Shown piece by piece: positions 1 to 8,318 of a stretch of 43,867 nucleotides of DNA; positions within the stretch are counted from its first letter, which is position 1, and every line of letters begins with the position of its first letter. A program made the position numbers and the translations under genes. Origin of the DNA: Dehalococcoidales bacterium (GTDB taxonomy: Bacteria; Chloroflexota; Dehalococcoidia; Dehalococcoidales; UBA2162). Location: contig JAFGCW010000003.1 in assembly GCA_016932435.1 (NCBI GenBank), positions 1 to 43,867 on the forward strand. Direction: 5' to 3'. The notes beneath the pieces are model-generated. The model saw only the letters and a program-made list of their open reading frames with translations. It was not told the origin of the DNA and made no database searches.

Positions 1-102
1 ACCAAGCATATTGTTATACATGATAGGGTATTTATCCCGAATAAATTCGGTGTATTTGAGAGGTGAGATATGGGCATATGCATCTACAATTATCGAATTC
101 AT
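1..102 (-). CDS. Amidohydrolase-2-like protein, N-terminus only (runs off window)
   Basis: Only the first 34 codons are present. The ATG at 102 is preceded by a strong AAGGAGG-type ribosome site about 7 bases upstream. The protein opens with MNSIIVDAYAHISP, which matches the start of TIM-barrel amidohydrolase-2 (ACMSD-like) hydrolases or decarboxylases, where the usual motif is D-x-H-x-H. Here Tyr replaces the first metal-binding His (D-A-Y-A-H). The gene lies 276 bases downstream of the transhydroxylase small subunit on the same strand, so it may belong to the same aromatic-compound gene set. The assignment rests on a short N-terminus and is therefore modest. Confidence 0.6.
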   Translation of the reverse strand, partial: MNSIIVDAYAHISPLKYTEFIRDKYPIMYNNMLG

Positions 103-378
103 TTCCAGTCCTCCTTCACCTTATTCGTCATTTTTTTCATGAGTAAATCATATCGATAGTAAAATTCAAATAGCAACACACTTTTGTGATTACTATTTTG
201 TTTAATGGTAATCAATTGTTTCTAATATCGGCTAATCAATGATTACCGTTCAAGGTATTTCATTATAAAGCTATCAAAACGTAAAAGTGTCAAACTCCAC
301 CTAAAACAACGCTGGTCTTTTTCATATAACTAATCCATTTCTTGGATGTATTATCATTTGGTACAATCGGTATCACGG
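103..378. other. AT-rich spacer with an inverted repeat
   Basis: This gap separates the transhydroxylase small subunit from the amidohydrolase. It holds an 8-base inverted repeat, GGTAATCA at 207-214 and TGATTACC at 240-247, with a 25-base spacer. This could be two operator half-sites or a weak hairpin. I see no gene. Confidence 0.4.
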
Positions 379-1206
379 CTATCTCATTTTTTGAAGGTAA
401 ATATTCCCCAGAGAAATATCCTTATTAAGTAAAATGTCATCAATCGTGATCGGGTAATACCCTTCAGCCTTTATATTCAGGCAATAAACAGGACCTTTTT
501 CAAGACCATCGAACTCGAAATCCCCATAATTATTTGTATTTGCATCCCAAGTTTTACCCGTTTCCTTATCAAGCAATGTCACTCCTACATTCTCCAGGCA
601 GTCTTTGCTCTCGCTACAATATACACTACCAGCAATAAAGGTCTTCGGCAGTCCAATATAGTAAACCGACGGTGCAGTTCCATACTCAGGATGAAGCTGT
701 TCTGCTTTTTCTATTAATTCAGTAAGTTCTTCCTTATTTCCGAAAGTGAAGACTCGAGCTGGACAGACTTCAACGCACCTCGGCTGTTGCCAGCCTTTAT
801 CCAGGAGATGCGCACAGAACGTGCATTTTTGCGGAATGTTCAACTCCTCATTCCAGAACACCTTCCCATAAGGACATGCCTTAACAATCTGCTTCTGACC
901 TTTACTTTTTTCTGGATCGAAGATAACAATACCATCATCTCTCTTATAGGCAGCACCGTTTTTTGCAGCTTTTACGCAGAGAGGATCTTCGCACATCATG
1001 CAAGGTATCGGAACAAATGTGCCTTTTACCTGGGGAAACTGCCCCCTTTCAATTTCATCGACCTGTATCCAGTACTGGCGTGTGTCAGGTTGTGCTTCGC
1101 TATATGGCAACCAGGACTGTCCAGCAAATTCATCTTTGCAGGCAATAAGGCAATCAAAGCACGCAGTACATTTAGTTACATCAATTATCAGTGCCTTCTG
1201 TTCCAT
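379..1206 (-). CDS. Transhydroxylase/resorcinol-hydroxylase-type small subunit, three [4Fe-4S] clusters plus beta-barrel domain
   Basis: Electron-transfer subunit paired with the molybdoenzyme upstream. With the ATG at 1206, which follows the large-subunit stop by two bases and has GGAGA before it, the protein is 275 aa; the Pelobacter acidigallici transhydroxylase small subunit is about 274 aa. Twelve Cys fit exactly three [4Fe-4S] clusters: C13, C16, C19, C23, C69, C72, C77, C111, C128, C131, C144 and C148. Residues about 185-275 form a Cna-B/carboxypeptidase-regulatory-like beta domain (IAGSVYC... NNYGDFEFDGL), as in the third domain of that subunit. A resorcinol hydroxylase small subunit (Azoarcus anaerobius type) is the main alternative. 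No Tat or Sec signal is visible, so it is probably cytoplasmic. Confidence 0.85.
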   Translation of the reverse strand: MEQKALIIDVTKCTACFDCLIACKDEFAGQSWLPYSEAQPDTRQYWIQVDEIERGQFPQVKGTFVPIPCMMCEDPLCVKAAKNGAAYKRDDGIVIFDPEKSKGQKQIVKACPYGKVFWNEELNIPQKCTFCAHLLDKGWQQPRCVEVCPARVFTFGNKEELTELIEKAEQLHPEYGTAPSVYYIGLPKTFIAGSVYCSESKDCLENVGVTLLDKETGKTWDANTNNYGDFEFDGLEKGPVYCLNIKAEGYYPITIDDILLNKDISLGNIYLQKMR

Positions 1207-1208
1207 TC

Positions 1209-3677
1209 TTATCTTCTCCATTTCTCTACTTCCACCAGGCATTGATTAACCTGTCCTGGTACGTTAGCCGCCATAAATCGTGATGAGATAAGAAGATTAA
1301 CAGCCCCACCTCTATCAACAGAATTCGGGTTTCCGGGTTCCAATGGATCATACTTAGCCGCACAACGAGCATGAACCACCCCAGGTCTTATCTTTTCCGT
1401 TACCCAAGCAACCAGAAGTACTGCCGCTCTATCGTTATAGGCTTTTACAACATCCCCATTCTCAATACCTCTAGTACTGGCATCACTGGGATGAATCTGT
1501 AGAGGCCAGTAATGGTGTCCATCTTTATATACCCTGTGCATCCATATCTCGCTAGTCCAGGGATCCAGATTACCATGACTATGGTAGGAAAACTTGGAAT
1601 GGGGAGTTATAAGCTGCAAAGGATATTTGTTTATTAGAGGTGTCGTGTGCCCTTCCCAGGATGGTACGTAGTGGGGTACAGGATTTCTCTCTTTATCATC
1701 AGGCAGGTTTTTTTGAAGACGCTGCGATTGAAACTCAATTTTACCGGAAGGAGTATCAAGACCTGTCCCGTTTTCATAGAAAGACCTGAAGGCAGTTTTC
1801 GGCTGGTAATCCCTAGGGATGGGCACCACGAAATACCCCTTTTCTTTGAACTCCTCGTAGCTCGTATAATTCGGAATATCACTTCTTTCAAAAGTCTTTC
1901 TAATCCAATCCTCATCCGTATTTCCTTCGGTCAATTCCTCCTCAAATCCTAATCTACCTGCTAAAAGTGTGAGTATTTCCGAATCACTTTTTGACTCATA
2001 TAGCGGTTCTATGCATTTCTTATGATATACGATAACCCGGTAATTTGTTCTCCATACATTGAAGTCCGTTGACGACCACTCGCTGATATCATCCCTTTCA
2101 AAATGTGTACAGGCAGGAAGCACAATATCCATGAAAGGCGTTTCTGCCTCCATCCATATTGTTTGCCCCACGGTAAACTCAATTTTTGGATTCTGGTACA
2201 TCTCTGCCCATCGTCTTCCTTCCGGGAGAGTCCCAAAATAATTGCCGCCTATTCGATATATCATCTTGATTTCCGAGTACCGTGACTCAGGATAGCTATA
2301 ATGCCTGAACTGGTAGTCTTCTCCCCATTGTGTAGACAGACCTCCGGCACTTATCCAATTGATTGGTGGATCAAGTATCGCCTCAGGTAGCCTGAGCCTG
2401 TAGACGTACTGGTCTATCGGATTTACAGGCTGTTTTTTTGACAGTATCTGCTGTGGAGGTGGACGGTAACTCGGGAAAGAAAAATCAAGATTTAGTGGTG
2501 AGCCACTCTGACTATCCCAAATGGTTATACCCGGTTTCCCAAGACCCTGCATGCCCTGTAAAAGAACCATCATCCTGGACCATTCGGTGCCACCCTGGGC
2601 ACGACAGGCTCCACCCATTCCCGCTCTGATACATATAGTCGTTCTCTTCGATGCCCATTCTCTTGCCAGAGCTCTAATTATACCGGCTTCAACCCCGCTG
2701 ATTTGCTCCGCCCATTCCGGTGTCTTAGGCACACCATCTTCCTCTCCCGTGATATATACTTTCCACTTGTCAAAGCCGTAAGTATGAGTAGCTACATATT
2801 CCTTATCATAGGTATCGTCAACAAACCAGATATAGGCAATAGCTGCGGCTATCGCCGAATCTGTTCCTGGTCTTGGAGCAATCCACTTGTGGGCAAACCG
2901 TCTGGCTGTAAAGTTACAGAACGGATCTATATATATCTGCTTGATTCCCAGTTCTCGTATCCAGAGCCTCCAAAGTAGGCTGTCTTGACCTCCGTATCCC
3001 CAATTGGATTCCGGATCGTTTGACCAGAATACAAGTAACTGGCAGTTATTCATTACATCCTGTAGCAGATTCGTATTATCGGGGGTACCAATTGTCTTTT
3101 GAAAACCCCAGGCGTGAACACCACCCCAAAACCATCCTTCCCAGCTATTTGGATTTGACATTATCTTGGTTGTTCCTAATATATCGAAGAACCTGCTTAT
3201 ATAACCCCCATGGGTAAATCCCCACATACTATGCCCACCAACTAACGGTAAAAATGCAGAAGAACCGCAGGTTTGTTTTATCCTGTGTATCTCTTCTGCA
3301 ACCGTATCAAGAGCTTCTTCCCAGGTTATTCTTTCGAACTCAGCCTTTCCTCTATTGGCAACATCTCCTTTGCCACCCGGCTTGAATCCTACTCGTTTCA
3401 GGGGATATCTAAGTCTGAGAGGATTATAAACTCGACCTCGAATCCCAGCACCGTAAGGTGTTATCGTAGTTCTGGTCGGTGGTTCGAAAGTTCTATTTTC
3501 TACCTTTATCTCCCAGTGCGCTGGCTTGACGTCTTCTTCAGTCAGAGGCAAAGCTCTAACTCTGACAATTTTATCGTCCTTAACATGGACCAATATCGGA
3601 CCTCCCAGAGTACAAGAAGTGCATAATGTTTCATCTGGATCAATCGGTTCTGCCGGCGGATCAGGCGGTAATATCAT
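1209..3677 (-). CDS. Molybdopterin oxidoreductase, pyrogallol-phloroglucinol transhydroxylase / resorcinol hydroxylase-type large subunit
   Basis: Bis-MGD enzyme of the DMSO-reductase superfamily, 822 aa, starting at an ATG with AGGAGG seven bases upstream. The family moves or adds hydroxyl groups on polyphenols in anaerobes, for example pyrogallol to phloroglucinol or resorcinol to hydroxyhydroquinone. The N-terminus has only two Cys (C-T-S-C, residues 19-22), so it should carry no N-terminal Fe-S cluster, as in transhydroxylase. The motif NPNSWEGW (175-182) places Ser178 as the likely Mo ligand, equivalent to Ser175 of the Pelobacter enzyme. The residue before it is Asn177, where I recall Asp174 in Pelobacter. 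His149 (GGHS) is the likely partner of His144. There is no Tat signal. The small subunit follows two bases downstream, indicating translational coupling. Exact substrate unknown. Confidence 0.82.
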   Translation of the reverse strand: MILPPDPPAEPIDPDETLCTSCTLGGPILVHVKDDKIVRVRALPLTEEDVKPAHWEIKVENRTFEPPTRTTITPYGAGIRGRVYNPLRLRYPLKRVGFKPGGKGDVANRGKAEFERITWEEALDTVAEEIHRIKQTCGSSAFLPLVGGHSMWGFTHGGYISRFFDILGTTKIMSNPNSWEGWFWGGVHAWGFQKTIGTPDNTNLLQDVMNNCQLLVFWSNDPESNWGYGGQDSLLWRLWIRELGIKQIYIDPFCNFTARRFAHKWIAPRPGTDSAIAAAIAYIWFVDDTYDKEYVATHTYGFDKWKVYITGEEDGVPKTPEWAEQISGVEAGIIRALAREWASKRTTICIRAGMGGACRAQGGTEWSRMMVLLQGMQGLGKPGITIWDSQSGSPLNLDFSFPSYRPPPQQILSKKQPVNPIDQYVYRLRLPEAILDPPINWISAGGLSTQWGEDYQFRHYSYPESRYSEIKMIYRIGGNYFGTLPEGRRWAEMYQNPKIEFTVGQTIWMEAETPFMDIVLPACTHFERDDISEWSSTDFNVWRTNYRVIVYHKKCIEPLYESKSDSEILTLLAGRLGFEEELTEGNTDEDWIRKTFERSDIPNYTSYEEFKEKGYFVVPIPRDYQPKTAFRSFYENGTGLDTPSGKIEFQSQRLQKNLPDDKERNPVPHYVPSWEGHTTPLINKYPLQLITPHSKFSYHSHGNLDPWTSEIWMHRVYKDGHHYWPLQIHPSDASTRGIENGDVVKAYNDRAAVLLVAWVTEKIRPGVVHARCAAKYDPLEPGNPNSVDRGGAVNLLISSRFMAANVPGQVNQCLVEVEKWRR

Positions 3678-3718
3678 TTAATTCCCTCCTAACCTGGTAT
3701 CGTGCTAAAGATTATATG

Positions 3719-3925
3719 TCATAGAAGAAAAGGAAAACAAGGGAATAATAAACGCGCTTTATTCTTTAACAGCTTTGTGAATACTGTATCAAAATTATCC
3801 ATTCCATCTTGGCAGCTGGAACACAAACCTACTGTTTTTCCAGCTAAGTCACCGACGCGTGGAGTCGGTGCATAGGTTGGGAATGACTCGATTACTCTAC
3901 GAGGATTAAAAACTTCGATTTCCAC
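3719..3925 (-). pseudogene. Short UGSC-family N-terminal-like fragment (68 aa)
   Basis: Starts at GTG 3925 and ends at a TGA 41 bases before the transhydroxylase start. Residues about 6-55 resemble the N-terminus of UGSC-family proteins: an NP motif, then TPRVGDLAGKTVGL, then a helix ending in KLLKNK. The same block occurs in this window at the start of the UGSC gene at 11838 (NPVG, then APRLDTLDGKEIIL). The fragment stops in a hydrophobic tail well before the U/C-G-S-C site, so it is either a broken gene or a stand-alone domain. Reading past the TGA gives only about 12 codons before the next stop, so selenocysteine read-through is not a good explanation. Confidence 0.5.
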
Positions 3926-4021
3926 TCGTTAATCCATTTTTTAACCTCAATTTATTATCGAATATACCATCCTCATGTAAATATTATGTATATTTATACT
4001 CGTTCTTTGTTGACGTAACAG

Positions 4022-5881
4022 CTACCAGATATCGTTAACTAACGAATCCAGTCCTAATTGTTGTAGAGTTTCTGGAAGTGGTTTTCCTGTCGCTACATCC
4101 CACCCCATTCGTATGTAATACTCTTCCAGCATTTCATCCAAGTTAGGGAGGACCTCTTTCCCCGCCATAGGACCATCCACCGGTGTAGAGCCGTATCTGG
4201 AAGAAGGTGCTTCCATTTTTCTGGTATGGCCACATCTGAAATTATATACTCGGAACAGGTTAACGATCCGTAGACCAGTGGTTTGTGCGTCATCTTCCGT
4301 AAATTGCCATCCGGTAGCTGCCTTGACAGCTTCAGCCAAGGTTTTTAATTCAACCAGGGTAGCGAACCGGCAGGTGCCAAGTGTGTCTTCGAATGACATT
4401 CTTCCCTTCCCTGCCGTGGCGACTACAACCGTATCCTGCCATCCGCTGCCGGTACTCACAATGCCAACGGGACGGGATTCCAGCGTGCTGGTATTCGAGG
4501 TTAGTTTATCGAACATTTCCGTAAGGTATCCTCTATGGTCATAGCCGCGTGGTGTATTACCCTTAAGAGTATGAACCGCAAATTCAGTCGCTCCTTTGCC
4601 GATTATCCCGGCGGCACGCATTGCACCTTCGGCAAGTATATCTCCGAATCCCTCGCGATGGGCAATTTTATAAAGGATATCCCTCGTTGCTTCCACATTC
4701 CCCCAGTTAAGCTCAATTCCTCCGGTGTCATCTTTCGTGATAAGACCTTTTTCATAGCACTCCATTGCCAGCCCAATCACCCATCCGGTTTCGTTCATTT
4801 CAAAGCCCAGACGGTCAACCACGTTTGTCAGCATCATCGCTGACGCCACTTCCATGTTGCCGATCTGGCTTCCCATTGCTGAAAGGCACTCGAATTCCGG
4901 TTCTTCCACAACCATTCCGGTATACGGTCCTTCCGTAATAGTCGACTCATGACAGTGACGCATCTGGCAAGCCCAGCAGGGGGTATGTTTTGGTTCGAAA
5001 CGACCCCGTATATATTCCGGGGTGAACTGCTCAAGTTTCTCTTTATCAGGGTAAACGTTTGTCGTGTAGTTTTTTATCGGCAGTGCACCGGTTTTTTCAA
5101 CCATTTGATACGTGCCGAGTGTTCCATACTTATAAAGGTTGCTGCCCATCCTTCCATTTTTTATAGTATCGACGATCTCCCGCGCAAGTTCGGATAATTT
5201 TTCAGGATCACTCAGACTCACGCGGTTATTCCCGCGTGCGACCGCTATTGCCTTCAGTTTTTTCGATCCCATGACAGCACCGGTGCCATTATGTCCGGCG
5301 ACATGTCCCCTGTCGGCAACAATCGCAGCGAACTTAACGAGATTTTCTCCAGCGGGTCCGATGGCAGCGACACTCATCCCTGTTTTTTTATAACCCAGTT
5401 CTTCTTTTATCAACTCATCGGTTTCCCAGATATCCTTTCCGACAAGATGAGTGGCATCCCTGATCTCGGCAGTACCGTCGTGAATATAAAGGTATACGAA
5501 TTTATCTGATACGCCCTGGATAATAATCCCGTCCAGACCGGAAAACTTCAGATAGGCTCCCCAGAATCCGTTCGCCTGGCTTGATGTGGCACCATTGGTG
5601 AGACATCCCTTAGTTGAAACAGAAAATGTTCCTCCGCCGGGAATCCTCGTACCCGCCAGTGGTCCGGTAGAAAATATCAAACGGTTTTCGGGGTCGAAAC
5701 AGTCGATTTCCGGATTCACTTCATCATAGAGATACATCACCCCCAGCCCGGCTCCTCCAATCCATTTTCTTAATACGTCTTCACCCGGAAATTCTTCCTT
5801 TATCACTCCGGTGGTAAGATCTATTCTTACTACCTTTCCTGCGTATCCGAAATGTATTAATTCTTCCTTAACGATATCCAT
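4022..5881 (-). CDS. Aldehyde:ferredoxin oxidoreductase family protein (W/Mo pterin)
   Basis: 619 aa, the usual AOR length. It is a cytoplasmic enzyme that oxidises aldehydes, or reduces acids, with ferredoxin. The N-terminal AOR domain includes GPLAGTRIPGGGTFSVSTK (73-91), and GNTPRGYDHRG (441-451) belongs to the pterin-binding region. Cluster ligands appear as C302-x2-C305-x4-C310 plus C504 in DTLGTC; in Pyrococcus AOR the spacing is C-x2-C-x3-C, so this is a variant. It is the first gene of the minus-strand set leading into the transhydroxylase genes and has a readable promoter. It might handle an aromatic aldehyde or acid from that pathway, or balance ferredoxin; the substrate cannot be told from sequence. 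Confidence 0.9.
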   Translation of the reverse strand: MDIVKEELIHFGYAGKVVRIDLTTGVIKEEFPGEDVLRKWIGGAGLGVMYLYDEVNPEIDCFDPENRLIFSTGPLAGTRIPGGGTFSVSTKGCLTNGATSSQANGFWGAYLKFSGLDGIIIQGVSDKFVYLYIHDGTAEIRDATHLVGKDIWETDELIKEELGYKKTGMSVAAIGPAGENLVKFAAIVADRGHVAGHNGTGAVMGSKKLKAIAVARGNNRVSLSDPEKLSELAREIVDTIKNGRMGSNLYKYGTLGTYQMVEKTGALPIKNYTTNVYPDKEKLEQFTPEYIRGRFEPKHTPCWACQMRHCHESTITEGPYTGMVVEEPEFECLSAMGSQIGNMEVASAMMLTNVVDRLGFEMNETGWVIGLAMECYEKGLITKDDTGGIELNWGNVEATRDILYKIAHREGFGDILAEGAMRAAGIIGKGATEFAVHTLKGNTPRGYDHRGYLTEMFDKLTSNTSTLESRPVGIVSTGSGWQDTVVVATAGKGRMSFEDTLGTCRFATLVELKTLAEAVKAATGWQFTEDDAQTTGLRIVNLFRVYNFRCGHTRKMEAPSSRYGSTPVDGPMAGKEVLPNLDEMLEEYYIRMGWDVATGKPLPETLQQLGLDSLVNDIW

Positions 5882-5939
5882 CTTCAGCAGCCCCCTTTGG
5901 TTTCCTTTACCAATCTTAACCGGATATTAGGATTAATAA

Positions 5940-5968
5940 TTATTACCCATTACACGTGTCGGTATCAA
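5940..5968 (-). promoter_or_regulatory. Sigma-70-type promoter for the AOR gene
   Basis: On the minus strand, TTGATA (5968-5963), 17 bases, then TAATAA (5945-5940). This predicts a start near 5933 and a leader of about 50 bases to the ATG at 5881. Confidence 0.5.
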
Positions 5969-6026
5969 ATATTTGCCTTGAGTTCCGCTTTCGGTTTATT
6001 CTTGCTTAGGAGGTTTGAGTTTTATT

Positions 6027-6869
6027 ATGACGGATTCTGTTGTCTCCGCTGATAAGATAGACGAACTGAAACGAATATCCAGAGAATTGAAAATTGACGC
6101 TTTGAAGATGATATACCGCAGAAGACAGGGCCACCCGGGCGGGACTTTTTCCGCTGCGGAGATAATAACGGCTCTGTACTTTCATCACCTCCGTCTAAAA
6201 CCGGATGACCCCAGATGGGAGGCAAGAGACCGTTTCATATTGAGTAAAGGGCATGCCAGCGCTATTCTTTATGCTGCTCTGGCGCGTTTGAGATATTTCC
6301 CTGTATCTGAAATCGAACGATGGGGAGAAATCGGCTGCTGTCTCCAGGGCCACCCGGATATGAACAAGACTCCCGGAGTGGATATGAGTACCGGATGTCT
6401 GGGTCATGGTATAAGTATTGCCGCAGGATTGTGCCTGATTTCCAGGTTGAAGAAATCGGATTCCAGGACTTATGTTCTTTTAGGAGACGGCGAATGCCAG
6501 TCCGGCATCATATGGGAAGGTGTCATGCTGGCAGCGAAATATCACCTGGCAAACCTGATAACTATTGTCGATTATAACCAGGTCCAGCTGGATGGAAAGC
6601 TGGATGAAATTCTCCCGATGGAACCAATTAAGGATAAGTGGGCTTCGTTCGGCTGGAATGTGATAGAAATAGATGGTCATGATATTTCCGAAGTCCTCAA
6701 TGCACTCTACAAAGCATCTAATACGACAGACAAGCCTACCGTTATTATCGCCAATACTATAAAAGGAAAAGGCGTTTCTTTCATGGAAGGTAAAGCGGAA
6801 TGGCATGGCAAGGTACCTTTGGATGATGAAATGAAACTGGCAATTGAGGAGTTAACACGAAATGGCTGA
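6027..6869 (+). CDS. Transketolase, N-terminal (TPP-binding) half
   Basis: 280 aa. It carries the thiamine-diphosphate pyrophosphate-binding half of a split transketolase: RQGHPGGTFSAAE, KGHASAILYA, and the GDG(x)N motif starting GDGECQSG and ending VDYNQVQLDG. It works with the next gene to move two-carbon units between sugar phosphates in the cytoplasm. I start it at ATG 6027; AGGAGG lies at 6008-6013, 13 bases upstream. A TTG at 6015 is too close to that site. The stop overlaps the start of the next gene by eight bases, indicating coupled translation. Split transketolases are common in archaea and several anaerobic bacteria. A transketolase-like enzyme with another substrate is possible. 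Confidence 0.9.
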   Translation: MTDSVVSADKIDELKRISRELKIDALKMIYRRRQGHPGGTFSAAEIITALYFHHLRLKPDDPRWEARDRFILSKGHASAILYAALARLRYFPVSEIERWGEIGCCLQGHPDMNKTPGVDMSTGCLGHGISIAAGLCLISRLKKSDSRTYVLLGDGECQSGIIWEGVMLAAKYHLANLITIVDYNQVQLDGKLDEILPMEPIKDKWASFGWNVIEIDGHDISEVLNALYKASNTTDKPTVIIANTIKGKGVSFMEGKAEWHGKVPLDDEMKLAIEELTRNG

Positions 6870-7806
6870 AACCGAATTCACACGAAAAATTTTCGGTGAG
6901 ACGCTGGCGGAATACGGCGCCGTAGATAATAATATCGTTGTGTTGACGGCTGACGTTTCTTCATCGGTGTTAACGAATTATTTCAATGATAGATTCCCTG
7001 AGCGGTTTTTCAATACCGGAATAGCTGAAGCAGGTATGATCGATACTGCCGTCGGGATGGCGCTTGCTGGAATGACGCCCTTCGTTAATACCTTTGCGGC
7101 ACTTTTTCTGAGGGCGGTGGAACAGATACGTTCCTGTGTTGCCTATCCGGATATTAACGTAAAACTGGTAGGATCGTATGCCGGTCTTTCGGATTTCAAG
7201 GATGGCCCGACACACCATTCCATAATGGACATATCCATAATGCGAAGCATGCCAAACATGACGGTGATTGTACCCTCTGATGGCACAGAAATCAGGAAAA
7301 TGATACCGCTCATTGCCCGGCACAGCGGTCCGGTATACCTGAGAATAAGCAGGGCTGACATGGTGAAGATATTTCCTGAAAACTATCAACCTGAGATAAG
7401 CAAAGGTGTTGTAGTACGGCAGGGAAAGGACGTCTCTATTATCACGAACGGACATATGCTGAGTCGTTCCCTGGAAGCGGCTGAGATCCTTGCAGGAAAA
7501 GGCATCGACACAAGAGTTGTGAATATACACACCGTAAAGCCACTCGATACCGAACTGGTCCTCAGGTGTGCCCGTGAAACCGGCGCGATAATTACCGCGG
7601 AAGAGCACTCGATAATCGGAGGGCTTGGCGGCACTGTCGCGGAAACGCTGGTTCGCGAGTCGCCGGTGCCGGTGGAAATGGTAGGAATCAACGATACCTT
7701 CGCTGAAACAGCACTCAACCACGATTCACTCCTCGACCATTATGGTATGTCAGTGAATGACATAGTTATCGCCGCTGAAAAATCAATATCAAGAAAAGGT
7801 CGATAG
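6862..7806 (+). CDS. Transketolase, C-terminal (pyrimidine-binding) half
   Basis: 314 aa with the transketolase pyrimidine-binding domain (NTGIAEAGMIDTAVGMALAG, then TPFVNTFAALFLRAVEQIR) followed by the C-terminal domain (VNIHTVKPLD, AEEHSIIGGLGGTVAE). The Glu in the GIAEAG segment is the expected TPP-activating Glu. It should form the active heterodimer or heterotetramer with the product of the gene it overlaps. It ends five bases before the stop of the convergent VOC gene, leaving no room for a terminator between them. Confidence 0.9.
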   Translation: MAETEFTRKIFGETLAEYGAVDNNIVVLTADVSSSVLTNYFNDRFPERFFNTGIAEAGMIDTAVGMALAGMTPFVNTFAALFLRAVEQIRSCVAYPDINVKLVGSYAGLSDFKDGPTHHSIMDISIMRSMPNMTVIVPSDGTEIRKMIPLIARHSGPVYLRISRADMVKIFPENYQPEISKGVVVRQGKDVSIITNGHMLSRSLEAAEILAGKGIDTRVVNIHTVKPLDTELVLRCARETGAIITAEEHSIIGGLGGTVAETLVRESPVPVEMVGINDTFAETALNHDSLLDHYGMSVNDIVIAAEKSISRKGR

Positions 7807-7811
7807 TACAA

Positions 7812-8288
7812 TTACTCTTCAGGTGGTGGTTGAATCAACTCGACGATAACGCCGCCGGTCTTATCAGAGTCCAGGTAAGCAAACCCACTGCCGTCGGGAC
7901 GGGCGAAACCTTGTGTTATCTTGAATCCTGCCTGTTCGGCGTTGTTCACACTATTACCGAGTGACTCGACCTGGAAACCGATGTGATGAAGTCCCTCGCC
8001 GTGTTCTTTGAGAAAATCTTCGTGAATTGTTTGCCCGTCGATGAGTTCGATTAACTCAATCTCTATGTTCCCGAGGTGGAAAAAAGCCCGTTTACCCCTG
8101 TACCCGGCTGGCTGACCGTAGTAGGTTGCATCCGAATAATCAACATGCTTGATCTCATAGGGTCCGAAACCGAACATCTCGGTATAATATTGAATTGTCT
8201 CGTCGATGTTATTGACGACTATTCCTATTTGGCAGAAAGCTGATGGGCTTAGAATTCCTTTTCCGGAATTGGATTGTTGCTGACTCAT
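7812..8288 (-). CDS. VOC-family protein (glyoxalase / methylmalonyl-CoA epimerase-like)
   Basis: 158 aa from ATG 8288, with GGAGAG seven bases upstream; a GTG at 8294 is less well placed. It has two beta-alpha-beta-beta-beta modules: FCQIGIVVNNIDETIQYY near the start and GLHHIGFQVESL in the middle, ending in GGVIVELIQP. In methylmalonyl-CoA epimerases the first metal ligand is usually His in the position of the Gln in CQIGIV, so the metal set may differ. It is the last gene of a minus-strand set with an epimerase-like SDR and a 3-hydroxyacyl-CoA dehydrogenase, which suggests a CoA-thioester or keto-acid substrate, but this is inference. Confidence 0.75.
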   Translation of the reverse strand: MSQQQSNSGKGILSPSAFCQIGIVVNNIDETIQYYTEMFGFGPYEIKHVDYSDATYYGQPAGYRGKRAFFHLGNIEIELIELIDGQTIHEDFLKEHGEGLHHIGFQVESLGNSVNNAEQAGFKITQGFARPDGSGFAYLDSDKTGGVIVELIQPPPEE

Positions 8289-8318
8289 AGGCACTCTCCT
8301 TCAATACAAACTTTTAGA

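Noticed and set aside
787..1245. A 152-codon plus-strand frame
   Set aside because: It is antisense to the Fe-S subunit gene; the Cys motifs are on the other strand.
3719..3721. TGA at the end of the UGSC-like fragment as a second selenocysteine codon
   Set aside because: The frame beyond it closes after about 12 codons, and the TGA is not in a UGSC-like context.
6970..7722. A 250-codon open frame on the minus strand
   Set aside because: It lies fully inside the transketolase C-terminal gene, has no ribosome site, and its translation has no protein-like pattern.
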